DNA from: Pestalotiopsis fici W106-1
Lineage: Eukaryota; Ascomycota; Sordariomycetes; Amphisphaeriales; Sporocadaceae
Assembly (NCBI RefSeq): GCF_000516985.1
Contig: NW_006917099.1
Span: forward strand, 1,814,685-1,878,684
Length of the DNA: 64,000 bases
Reading direction: 5' to 3'
This document shows, in pieces, positions 12,027 to 23,432 of the stretch. The notes below the pieces were generated by a model. The model saw nothing but the letters and a program-made list of their open reading frames with translations, was not told the origin of the DNA and did not search any database. The position numbers and the translations under genes were made by a program. Each line of letters begins with the position of its first letter. Position 1 is the stretch's first letter.

Positions 12027-14012
12027 ATGGCTTTACGTAACCTTGTACCGGCCAATCTGGTGACTTACATGATTGGGATTGCCTTATTATGTCTCGGACA
12101 TATCCTTTTCAGATTCCTGTCGATTCGGCTGAGGTTTCGCAGCCTGCGGGCCCGGGGGCTAGTAAGTCATTCTTGGCAGCCATAAATATTCAATGCGCAA
12201 AAGCGACTGACACACAGTAGCCAGTCCCGGAGCCCTACTCGATGTTATTCGGTCACATACCATTATTGATGGCATTGAAAAAAGGGCTGCCAAGCGATGC
12301 TCATGACACCTATCCCGCTCGTAGATTAGGTCTCGATTGGAGAGACTACTTCCCCAAGGCTACCACCGCGCCGCCCCTGGCCTATCTGGACCTATGGCCT
12401 TTTCTCTCCCAGCCGCTGATCTGGGTCTACAGCCCGCAGGCTTGTGCTCAGTTGACGCAGGAGAATCCACAGCCAAGACATTCGCTGTTTAAATGGTCAC
12501 TGACACCGTTAACCGGAGGCAAGGATTTGACGTGCGTAGATATGGCCGAGCACAAGGTCTGGCGGTCGAGGCTGAACCCCGGGTTCTCATCCATGAACCT
12601 CATGTCACAGATGGATATGCTGTTGGAAGAGGTCGTAGTATTCACCAAGAACTTGGAGAAAATGGCAGGAGAGGATGGTTCCTGGGGAAATCCCTTCCCT
12701 TTTTATGATCAGACCGTGCCACTGACCTTTGACATCATCATCAGAAGCACCCTGTAAGTACATTAAAGAGAAAGTAGCCTCCAAAGTAGCAATTGACCCA
12801 ATGGTGCAGGGACTATCCAACGCACGAACAAACACAAGGCCCTAGTCCTTTGTTACAGTCAATACGGCAGCTCATACAGTTTGTGAAGAAGCCGAATCTG
12901 GCTTCAAAGCTCGAACGTTGGCTTCCGGCCTACCGATATGATGTGTCGCGCCACACTTCGATCATCAACAACATAATGGTGCCTCATATTCAATCACGCA
13001 TTGGCCGGGAGCGCGAACCCGGCCGGCGCAAAACGGTCGTGGATCTTTGTCTCAAAAACATCCCAACGTCAACTAAGGGAATTGACATTAGTCGCCAACG
13101 TTTGGAGTACATTGACGTTGTATTGTCACAAGTCAAGGTTTTCGTTCTGGCCGGTCACCACACGACTGCTCAAGCAATGTAGGTGTTGCAGTCCATAGCT
13201 CGACGTTTCTCGCCACTTGGACGCAATGACTCAAAACATGTTGCATCTCTCGGCTTGCTTGCGGATCCGGAAAGCTAACATGCCTCCTCTACAGATGCTG
13301 GCTGCTTTACGACATCAACACAAACCCAGCTGTACTTGAGCGAATTCAGTCAGAACATGATGAACTTCTGGGGTCCGACCCGAACGAGGCTCGTAATGTC
13401 CTTTCGACGCAGCCTTACAAATTGAAAGATCTTCGCTACACGAGTGCCGTCATAAAGGAGTCACTTCGTATCCATGCCCTGGGCCAGACGCACCGGGAGG
13501 GGAGCGCCAACTTCAGCTTCTACCTTGAAGGGATATTGTACCCCACCGACGACTCCATCCTCCAGACGGTACCTACCGTCACCCAAGTAAGTCCCGACAT
13601 CTGGCCCAGGGCCTCCGAGTTCTTGCCTGAGCGCTTTCTGGTGTCCCCTGGCCACGACTTGTATCCCCCCAAGAATGCGTGGCGCCCGTTTGAGCTGGGA
13701 ACTACCAGGTGCATCGGTGAAGAGCTGGCCATGATTGAGATGCAACTTGTTCTAGCGCTCACATCGAGGCATATCGAATACAAATTTGGACATGGAGAAG
13801 GGAGTGACGCCTCCTGGTAAGCAATACAAAACAAAACCCCCAAAAGGACTGGCCCAATGTGTGGAGTAACTAATGGTTGTTGTTTTTTCACCCTGTATAG
13901 CGAAGGTGATCGGATGCCCGACGTATTGGATGGTCACCAGATATACCGTGTTGGAAATGGGCTTGGTCATATCAAAGACAAGTTGCCGACACGCATTAGG
14001 GTCAGGCGATAG
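12027..14012 (+). CDS. Cytochrome P450 monooxygenase (P450-A)
   Basis: Five exons, 12027..12161, 12221..12753, 12810..13178, 13295..13816 and 13901..14012, close in frame to 556 residues. A single N-terminal membrane anchor (LVTYMIGIALLCLGHILF) places it on the ER surface. The I-helix oxygen motif reads AGHHTT, the ExxR pair is ESLR (about 401-404), the PERF region is FLPERFLV, and the heme loop is FELGTTRCIGE with the Cys ligand at about 485. The heme-loop and C-terminal pattern recalls the CYP59 group, which includes P450s of polyketide mycotoxin pathways; that placement is from memory. The I-helix has His-His where AG(G/S)DTT is usual. Likely role: oxidation of a pathway intermediate. Confidence 0.85.
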
Positions 14013-14189
14013 CCTTTGTCGTATTTCTCGTCTGTTGTTGCATGACTCTCCTAGCGACTGCCACAAAATGAGTATAAATTGGTTTCGAAAGTATCTTTTT
14101 GATGGTAGTTTTACTTTTCCGATCGATAATCGACCCAATAGTTCAAAATTTGCATCTCCGTGATCAGTAAGTGACGCATGTAGAGATAT

Positions 14190-15613
14190 CTAGGACTGGG
14201 AATCCGAGATCTTCGAGCCCTTTTGAGAGTCTTTGGCTCTCTCCTGCTCACTGAGGCGACGGTAGGTGCCGAGCTCACTCTGCCCTTCTGCTGAGGCGCT
14301 GTTCGCTTGCCGATCTTGCCCAGACCCAGAGCTACCCCCTCTTTGACCGTTACTTCCAAGAGACACCATGGACCTTATGCTGGCAATAATGGACGATGGG
14401 GCACGCCACCCCTTGATGATCGGTCCATATAGTGGAAGGCAGGCGGCAATGATTGAAGCGTTCGGCTCAATGACCTTGAAAATGAAGATTTTGTCTTGTA
14501 GGTCTGCATTTGAACAGTGTTAGCGATATGTAGTTATCTAGGTAATTCGGTAAACTAGTTTCAACATGAATCAACTTACAGACTAGACTATAGTTGGCAT
14601 CAATTTTTGCAAGTGATTCCTTGAGAAAAACCAATCGCATAATCGCAGCAACAACACAGCTATGACGAGTCAGTACAATATCAGGGTTTGCAAAGTTTGA
14701 GGGCTTGCATACAAGACGCCAAGCCAAAATATGAAGACGAGAGCCCATTTGCGGGATCGGTTCATGTTCAATCTTGTAATGACAGGAATTGGCAAGCACA
14801 GGACAAGGAGATCGAGTGTGATACTCGTGCCAACCTGAGCGAGACCCATGGCGGTGGAATCAAATCGTAGCTTGACTTTTGTCATGTCCGATACCGTGAT
14901 CGGGTCGATCTGGACGAGGATGAGCTACCACAAAGTAGCATGTCAGCTTCATGGCTAGGTTAATTCCAACAGGCTATTAACAATAGCTCACTTACAAGGA
15001 AAAACAGCACGCCCCAAACCGATACTAAGGCGATTGCTATCCACGCCCAAATAGCGAATGTCCGTTTTGTAAATATGCGTTTATAAAAAAGTAAGATGGC
15101 AATCTTGACTGCCGTCAATGGTAGCTGCAACACCAATGACCCAAGCCATATCATCTAATACGTCGAGGGGCGAGTCAGCGCGTATTCACCACCTTCATAA
15201 CATCACGACCCAGAGCTGAGGGGACATGGTCACGAACCCGAAGAGAGTCCTGGGTTCCTTGTAAAGTTGGAACCTTGTATGTATTGATTCCCGATCGTGC
15301 AAATATCCAGATAATGGTACTCAAGGCCAGAGACGAAAGCTGGAGAGGCAATTTGAATTTCTATTAGCCCACGTCGATATGATATATGGATAAGTGCTTT
15401 TGGAACGCGGGACAGTGGTAAACATACCCAGGAGAGCCACAGCCAACCGTCTTCGGCATGGAGGACATGTTTGCTCTGACGCTGAGCCCAATGCTTTAGG
15501 GAAATGGCGATTGCGGATAGCAATGGGAAGATGATCGAGACAACAATCAGTGGCGTTGTGATGGCTGCGGGTGCAGGGGCAGTGCCCTCTGCACGAACCA
15601 TTTGACGATACAT
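14190..15613 (-). CDS. SAT4/PTH11-type rhodopsin-domain integral membrane protein (copy 1)
   Basis: Six exons, complement(14190..14503, 14580..14659, 14713..14924, 14996..15154, 15238..15339, 15428..15613), give 350 residues. The model was anchored by alignment to the paralogue at 29.5-30.8 kb. Seven hydrophobic segments are expected. Family landmarks seen are SLALSTIIWIFARSGINTY, VKIAILLFYKRIF, LDLLVLCLPIPVI and VIEPNASIIAACLPLYGP, followed by a polar Ser/Gly-rich tail. The intron donor at 15237 is GTTCGT, weaker than the others. The family (rhodopsin domain, often annotated satratoxin-cluster protein SAT4) recurs in fungal metabolite clusters, but its biochemical role is not established. 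It converges with P450-A, about 180 bp apart. Confidence 0.8.
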
Positions 15614-16674
15614 GTCAAATGAAGAGCGCGAGGAAAAAAAAAAAAATTTAGATTTACATATTCAAGTGAGCACGAAACATCCTTTAGTGTGATTATCTAT
15701 CCAAGTAAGCACGTAGTTACGATGGTTCCGAGCCGATCTACCATGGCTGATCGACCCGGTCCAATGCGTCCGTCAGTAGTGACCGGCAATGGCAGTTTGT
15801 CGGAGTGAGCTGTGTCGCCACACAGGAATCATGGCCAGTCTGGTAGGGTGGTAGAAGGATTCTGGTGTCTGGAAGTTGCGAGGTGGGCGAGGATTGCTAC
15901 CTACATTTGGCAAACGACACGATAATCTATTCATTTCGACCTGGCAACCACAACAAGGGCCAGGGCTGACCTAGGATTGGATCAAAGACTGTAGACGCAG
16001 CACCGCTGTTTGTGCGACGCACCCACGTCCACCGCTGCTTGGTTGGGAAGAGAAGGATGTGCCCGCTGTCCCGTGCAAGCGATTCGTGCATAGGTGAGGA
16101 AATGATTGCCCCCGTCAACGATCTATATGATCCAGTGAGAAGCTGTGGGTGAGATGTTGCTGCACGAAAACTCAGGTCAGCTCCGTTGCATGTCAGAAAT
16201 TGGGACCAGAGCACGTCAACGTAAGGAAAATAGAACTTGACAGGGTGGGGGGGTCGGAACGTGGGGATACACCATTGCATGCAGCGAGGACTTCTGCTGA
16301 GGGGAGGGCGTCCTAGATTTTAACCACCATGGATAAATCCAGCACAACACAAAAGTCGAATGTTAAATAATAGCCCCGACAAGCCTTCCGTCGTTACTTA
16401 TTCTAGGTACATATTGGCAGACACCCGAGGCCTTGCAGTACATGCATATTCCCTTTACGTGCCCTCGCGTCGAATGAGGTCGGGCGTCATTCACTCCCTG
16501 TCCGCTGCGCCATTCCCTTACATACCTTGGATGTCGGTTGTGTCAGCCACACACCCTAAAGCCCATCTGTGAGCCTATGTAGGTACCAAGTAGACCTTGA
16601 ACCTGGTCTCAGAGCTATGCACTCTTCTTCATCTTTCTACCTGACACCAGAACCAGCAACAACGCGACAGAGCA
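15614..16674. other. Intergenic, divergent promoter region
   Basis: About 1.06 kb separates the divergently transcribed SAT4-like copy 1 and the methyltransferase. It includes an A13 run near 15640. No coding sequence is recognised. Confidence 0.6.
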
Positions 16675-17721
16675 ATGGCGGAACCCAGGAAAGATTACGT
16701 CTTTACTCGAGACTTTCTCGATAACAATCGGTGCGCCAAACATAAAAATTATCCTTTCAATCTGCGCGTGATCGCTAATCCAACCATGTCATGAGTACAG
16801 CATCAACCTGATGCACCATTTCTGGACCCAGACCTTTGGTTATGTCATTCATCCAAAGATTCCGGTCGACAATATTCAAAGGATCGCTGATGTAGGGACT
16901 GGCACAAGGTATGTTGGGTTGGCCACGCTCCTTGGCCTTGGTCTACATTTCGTATTCGAATAAACTCACTCGGTAATTGAATAGCATCTGGCTTTTCGAT
17001 GCCCTGCGCCAGGTCCCGGGGCAGGCTCAGCTCGATGGTTTCGACATATCTCTCGATGCTTCTCCGCCGCCGGAAGTGCTCCCCGCCAATGTCAAGCTCC
17101 ATCACTGGGATGTCAAGCAGCCCGTACCAGAAGGTCTCGATGGGGTGTTTGACGTGATTCACCTTCGATTTTTTGCATTCGTGCTGATGAACGATGAAAT
17201 TCCCGGCGTGATTGCCAAGATCTTTCAAATGCTCAGTAGGCCCATATCTGTCATTACAAACTTCAAGGGCTATATTCACTGGCCCACAGTAAAGAGTTCT
17301 TCATGCTAATATTCGCAATACAGAGCCTGGTGGGCATATTCAATGGGAAGAGGCCGACATGGAGACTCTGCGTTTTGACAAGGCCAAGCCTGAGAGCAAG
17401 ACGGACAATCTGGAAGGACTCTTCAAGCTCTTGCTAGTCCAAGATCCACGATTCAAGCCGACCTGGGCCAATAATATCCATCACCTCTTCTCGGAGGCTG
17501 GTTTTGTGGATATTGAAAAGGACACCAAAGACGCCCCCCCTCACATTGCTTTCCAGTGGCACGAGTGTGGGCTCATGATACACGAGCTCATCGCCCGAAA
17601 GACCAAGAACGAGTTCTTGGCGGGGGAAGTGAAGCGGCTGTTGCCTCTTGCTGTTGAGGAGACCAAGAATGGCGCTTATGGGACCTCTTTAAGGTTCACC
17701 GTAGTTGCGAGGAAGCCATAA
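16675..17721 (+). CDS. SAM-dependent methyltransferase
   Basis: Four exons, 16675..16730, 16801..16908, 16985..17235 and 17324..17721, encode 270 residues. The SAM-binding motif I is IADVGTGTR (about residues 47-55), followed by motif II-like DGFDIS, then FDVIHLRFF and the post-motif LKPGGHIQWEEAD. This order is typical of class I Rossmann methyltransferases of fungal metabolite clusters. No signal peptide or membrane segment is present, so it should be cytosolic. The acceptor atom (O, N or C) cannot be told from sequence. It runs toward the diterpene cyclase gene and ends about 230 bp from that gene's 3' end. Confidence 0.83.
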
Positions 17722-17954
17722 AGAGACGTGGGAGTTTACCCATAGTCACTCATGTCCGGGTCCATGGCAAACGGACTATGAATGTCCAGGCTTTGCAACT
17801 TGAGCTAGATTCCATCAGAGATCATTCCTTATAGAAGCCTTTGAAGACATAAGTCATTGAAGTGCCCGAATTTGATTTTGCGTGTCACGACTGGAAATGA
17901 GACTTCTTGGATTTATTCGTTCTGAAGAAAATCGAGGCGGGGAAAGTCAAGTAG

Positions 17955-20900
17955 CTACTGCGTGCGTGTACCAACATCCTTCAATACGTATATCTGGCCG
18001 TACAGATCCGTAACATCTACAAACATTCTCAGAGATGTCATCAAGTTGCCAGACCCAAGTTCTTTCTCCAGCTCATTGAGGGCGACCCCAAGCCCATGCC
18101 TTTCGTACCCTGCAATCAACAAGAGCTCTGACTTGGCCGTCTCGCTTGTGTGTGTTTGGCCTGTGGCGAGATCCGAGAACTCTGGGAAGCAGACCGAATT
18201 GAGAGAAATCTCCTCAGAATCACGTACCATTGACCCGTAGTCATTGTACATGCGACAAAGGGTAGCCAGATGACGACAGGCGTCCTCCGCGAGGTAGGCA
18301 GTGCGAGCCGATGCCAACGTACCGGCGGGACGCGTCTTGCCACCATCATATTTCGTCGCCAGAACGAGACACTCGAAGAAAACAAAGGAGAACGGGCAAG
18401 AAGTGTGGTCGGCCGACGTACCACGCACCCAGTTGTAGAACGAGCGCCCCGGCTTGTGGTATTGCCGTGGTATGCTTTCTACCACGTGCGTGCCATTGCT
18501 GCCGTTTGAAACGCCGCTCTGAGTAGCGAACTGTCCGCGAAAGCGACAATTATCTTCGGCCTGTGTGATATGAGCCAACAGAAATGTCTTTAAATCTGTA
18601 GCAAGTCGCTGTTGATGCCTTGAGGACGCCGAAAGGACCGCTGTATGGTTGAGGATGTGATCCAAGTAGCGAGACAAGACGGCGCCAACATCCCCTAAAG
18701 AGGGCTTCCTCTCCGAACCATTAACTTCATCATGGCCACTGGTACCTCCGATTTGTTTGTGCCCGCCGTTTTGTAATGCATTTGACTCCTCTTTGCTTGC
18801 TTCCGTCAACGTCAAGTCTCTTTCACCGTCGCTATCGTGATAAACATCAACTATCTGTACAACAAGTGTGCGGACATCATCGAGTACCTCCCCAAAATGT
18901 CTTTCAACTACTCCCTCCATGTACTCATCAACATGGAAATTGAGTATAGATAGGACCATCATCTCGTACAAGGTGGAGACACTGACTGAACACCCACGAG
19001 ACTGGGCGCACAACGTCAGGGCGAGCGGGATGATGAAGGCGTACTTGTCTTTCCCCTTGGCCGTTCTTGGGAAGATGTCCAAAGGTCGGCGTTGCAGCGC
19101 CTGCATGGCAAAGCAAGCCTGCATTTCCGCCATTCGCAAGCTGCTGGGCGTGGTGCCAAGGAATAGAGGGGTACGAGCCAAAAGATCTCCCGTCTTCATC
19201 ATTCCAAGCAACTGCTTCTCGGGAATCAAGAGTCCGTTGGCTTCTGACCATGATGAAATCGCGCTCGAAGGCTCAGGCTCAATCACTGCCGGCATAGGAG
19301 TCAGCGAGGCAGCCAGGCAGTATGCTTCGCTGAGTGTATTTGAGCCATATGTCACTTTTTCAATCCACATGAATCGACTCTTGCTCCAGCTCTGTCTGTT
19401 AGATACCAGGTAAGACTTTCCTATCGCCATTGAAGCGATTAGATTGCCCTTGTGTAGTTGACGGACAAAGGGTAATTTCACGAGCGAAGAGAGCGTCAAG
19501 ATGCCATACGCAGTAATCTCACAGCATTCGCTCCAAGATCCATTTGCTTGCTGATCATGTAGTATACGCATAAGGATCTGGATTAAAACCATGGGTACCT
19601 GCTCCCGCAGGTTTGGATGCATTTCGAATACAGCCTCAATGATATCCTCATGGTCGTAAAACAGTGCAAAGGCACGGGCGAGAAGCATTATCCAGTACAG
19701 CTCACTGCGATGCTTTTGACGAGCCATTAGTATGGCATTCTGATGGTTTCATAGTGAACTCACCCATTTTTCCTTTACGTGCCCGTTGTATGCCAGGTTT
19801 ATGGCAAAGCTCGCTGCTTTGGCGATTTGAGGCACGTACTGCGCACGGTCTTCCCTCAATAGAAGCAGAGAGAGAACGTTACAGTTGGCGCTAACGCTAG
19901 GGGTACGTTCTCCCTTGTATGTCAGAAAGTGTTGCTCGCCTTCAAAAGCGTGGATTAGAGGCTCTATGCTGGTACTGCCACCATGGCCCAAGAGCTCAAG
20001 TGTCTCTATCCCTTTAGCTGTGTCGTCAACGTCAGGAAGAATGCCAGCAGCTGCTTATAGTGGTGAGTATACACTGTTCAAGATATACGTATCAAGCTGG
20101 AGGAGGGACGTACCAAAGCCGAGGACACCATTATACTGAGAAAGTGCATCCATCAAGACTTTAGCAATCCCAGCCGAGTCTTGCTCGGTTGGCTGCACAC
20201 CAACCTCAGCAAGCACAGGTACGACCTACACGGAGATGATAAGTCATAATTCTTTTTTAATTGGAATAGATCATGACTCACCCAACTAATCTCAAAGATG
20301 GTTGTAGGCCAGGCACATGGCACTCCTCCGCAATGGATACCACCATCGCGGTCTACAACATCCCGAAGGTATGCTTCTGACTGAACGTCCCAAGATGTAG
20401 CATTCATCAAGTAAGCAGCAGTAGCCCTACGGCGGTCAGTCTAGTTACAATTATAACGCTGTCACCTTGACGTACGCAGGGGAGTTCATCAACGACCCGT
20501 TTGTTTCCCTCCGGTCCTTTACTCGGTCAAAGTCGATGTGGCCGATGAAAGCTTCCAGTGAGTGATATAATGTGGATCGATTCTTGTACACTGAAGAGGC
20601 AGGAAGCTTAGCTAGCTTGGCATCTCGAATAGTCCGCAATTCACCAAATAGTGGAAATGCTACTAGAACACCCTCCTTTTCCAGCAATTGCAATAAGGAA
20701 ATAACCAAAATCTCCTGACCTACTTGGTCTGTGGAGTGTATGTCCCATTCACCTAACATTTGTTCCAAGGCCCTGGTAGCATTCTGGGATCGGATTCGCC
20801 AATCATGGTTATCAGGCTGGGTCTGAAGATGCTTCAGAATAGACAGCAAGGCTGCGGCTGTGTTCAAAATACCATCTACATGGGTGGCGTACGATTCCCA

Positions 20901-21131
20901 GCCTCCAGTCGGAAGCTGTTGTGTAACCAAGAATGAGAAACACTCTGGAAACAGCCAGTCGCCAAGCTGAGTCGCACCAGATGTAGAGTCCACTGGCCGT
21001 CGCAGCATAGAGAGCCATGCTGTGTCGTATATGGCCGATGACATGGACCCTGCGCCTTTGCCGTTGCATTGAGCTGTGAGTTTCTCCAAAAGCTCCTGCC
21101 CCTGACGGCGCCAGGCACTGGGAAGATCCAT
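17955..21131 (-). CDS. Bifunctional diterpene cyclase (class II plus class I terpene synthase)
   Basis: Five exons, complement(17955..19712, 19764..20053, 20114..20225, 20282..20426, 20476..21131), encode 986 residues, near the usual size of fungal copalyl diphosphate/kaurene synthases. The start at 21131 gives the expected N-terminus, followed by MSSAIYDTAW. The class II protonation motif is intact: DVDD at about 312-315 within GILPDVDDTAKG. The class I metal site is also present: DEYME at about 663-667, equivalent to DEFFE of the Gibberella enzyme, and NDYGSMVRD with LNSVCFPEF near 891. The protein should therefore cyclise GGPP to a labdane-type diphosphate and then ionise it to a diterpene such as a pimaradiene or kaurene type. 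The product and stereochemistry cannot be read from sequence. This is the core gene of the diterpene half of the locus. Confidence 0.9.
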
Positions 21132-22152
21132 GATTGATTTTCGAGCAAGTGTCAAGAACAAAATCCGCCAATGTTGAGACGCAATTGACAGGTCAGTAAC
21201 GAGATGTATAGTACCTGATAAGAAAGACTGAAGGCTTACGCTTGCTGACATTGACTTACCGCCCGCCCGTGCTCTCGGCCTCAAACTTGATTCCGTCTGC
21301 TCCTTCCTTGTTTTGCCACGATCTCTTCATGCTGTCGAAATAATCCAGGCAAGTAAATCTGCCTATGCATCATCGTCAGCCAGGAGATATGTAATTGGTT
21401 CCAAGACGTTTGATTGCTGGCCATTATAGTACATGTGGGATACATGAAAGATACCGATGCATGAACAAGGCTGCTGGAGAAACACCGGAGCACGGTGCCC
21501 GGCGGCACAGCTATCGCAGTTGCAGGCCCAATAAGATGACGTGGTTGCTTTCAGGTGCAGGTGGGTAGTAGCGAGATGAGAGGGCGGGGGATAACGTTTG
21601 GAAGCTGACACCAATGTACCAAGTACATTACCTAACCTAGGCACCTACCTACCTACCCTGCCCGACATATGTCTGTACATATTACCAGATATTGGTAATT
21701 TGTCATTTCTCAGCGCACCTGCCGAGCCTGCTGATCAATACGTTTGCCGTACCCGTAGCTGCCGAAGTGGATCACTGAGAGTCGCCATCGAATCACTGTT
21801 GGAAAAGACACACCCTATGCACGAAGTACGTTGGTTTGTAACCGTGTGCAGGTTGTAAAAGTCCTTGCATTATGTTTGTTGCAACCAAGTTGCATGTCTG
21901 AAACATGCAACTCTTACATGTCTACAAGTTGATTTATTGATTGACGTTCCTGCAAAGTGCAGCTTACAAGAGCAGAGCACTGATTGCAACGTGGCCAACG
22001 ATTTCTTGATAGCTCTCGATTCCATATCATTGCAGGCGGGTCCAATAAGCGCTCTTGCTGTTCGCCAGACTTCTGATTTACTTTGAAGCATTTCCCAGCC
22101 CAGACAGGCCACCACATAACGCTTAGAGCACTCCAGCCCGATCCATTCAAGA
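21132..22152. other. Intergenic, divergent promoter region of cyclase and GST
   Basis: 1.02 kb separates the divergent diterpene cyclase and GST genes. A small CCTA-rich simple tract (about 21630-21660) is visible. A potential 5'-UTR intron upstream of the cyclase ATG (GTAAGT near 21260) is possible. No other gene is seen. Confidence 0.55.
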
Positions 22153-23085
22153 TGTCCAGCAGCAACCCGCCCCAGCCAATCCGTGTCTGGCTAACGCGTA
22201 AGTGACCACCTTCCGGATCACATCATCGTCTCCGAGCCATTTCGTTAACAACTGGGTAGCGCCTGGGCCCAACCCATGGAAAGTAAGTTAGCCGCTTTAT
22301 GCATCATCAACGACGGCCGGTCTCCTCTGTACGGACATGGGCTTTTGCTCACATCGTGCCCTTGTCAGGTGATCTTTCTATTGGAAGAGCTTGGTCTCAA
22401 CTTCGAGATCAAATCCTTCAGCTTCGCCGACGTGAAGAAGAAGCCTTTCATCGATGTCAACCCTAATGGCCGTGTCCCGGCCATTGAGGACCCCAATACG
22501 GGTATCACTCTCTGGGAGTCTGGCGCCATCTACCAATACATTATCGAGCTGTATGATACCGAGCGCCGTCACCTGTCATACGAGGGTGTCAAGGAGCGCC
22601 ACCTATGCTCCCAATATTTGCACTTTCAGATGAGTGGTCAAGGCCCTTATTACGGCCAGGCCGGCTGGTTTCAGCACCTTCACGTGGAAAAAATACAGTC
22701 TGCTATTGACCGCTACCTTGGCGAGATCAGGCGCGTCATTCAGGTACTTGAGGGCATTTTGGCTGCCAAGGGGGATGGCGAGCAGTGGCTGGTTGGCGAT
22801 AAGATGACCTACGCCGATATGGCCTTTGTGCCGTGGAACTTCCGACTCAGCGAGGTCTTCAATGCACCCTGGGATGAGGTATGGGAGGGCGCCCCCCACG
22901 TCCGCGCATGGCACGAGCGCATGGTTGCCCTTCCCTCTTGGAAGCGTGCCATGGAGACCCGTGCCGTGCTCATGGACGAGCAGGGACTGCAGTGGAACGG
23001 TGTCCCTAAGGGTATTGAGACCTTCAATGACTACGAGAAGCAACTTGCGGCAAAGGATGAGGGGGAGAAAGCCAAGGCGCAGTAG
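22153..23085 (+). CDS. Glutathione S-transferase (Ure2-like)
   Basis: Three exons, 22153..22198, 22261..22283 and 22369..23085, encode 261 residues. The middle exon is only 23 nt and supplies PGPNPWK, the conserved start of the thioredoxin-like domain. The N domain continues with VIFLLEELGLNFE, FIDVNPNGRVPAIED (cis-Pro) and LWESGAIYQYI, with the Glu-Ser that binds glutathione. The helical C domain contains YGQAGWF and WLVGDKMTYADMAFVPW. This is the fungal GTT/Ure2p-like class. It would conjugate glutathione to an electrophile or act as an isomerase or thiol-transfer enzyme in the pathway. It is divergent from the cyclase gene and shares its promoter region, which suggests co-regulation. Confidence 0.88.
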
Positions 23086-23432
23086 AGAAAGCAGCCTACT
23101 TAGTAGTCCCCAAAAGCTGAATGTGTTCCTTAATACTACGTACTTTGATATGCCGCAAGACAGCAATATCCTCGGCCAATAATTGCAAGACTTGGTGGTG
23201 TCATTGCCGTGATGTTGTTGCTGCGAATATGGTGTTATAATTTGCAGGTGGTTGGAACTGGCTTTGCCACATATCATAATTGCTTCAACTTCTCACAGCC
23301 ATGTAAGAAAGAGCTGTTGGATACAAAGTAATTCGATTAATTATTATAATGATGCAAGGCTTGACATGCTAGTGCGAACGAACAATGTGGATGTCTGCAG
23401 CGCTGCAGGAGAAATATACCCCTTGTACTAAA
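23086..23432. other. Short intergenic between convergent GST and MFS genes
   Basis: About 350 bp between the two 3' ends. It presumably holds both termination regions; nothing else is seen. Confidence 0.6.

Noticed and set aside
21281..21644. Frames just upstream of the diterpene cyclase as a possible extra first exon
   Set aside because: The cyclase already has a family-typical N-terminus from 21131, and these frames carry no terpene-synthase or targeting features.
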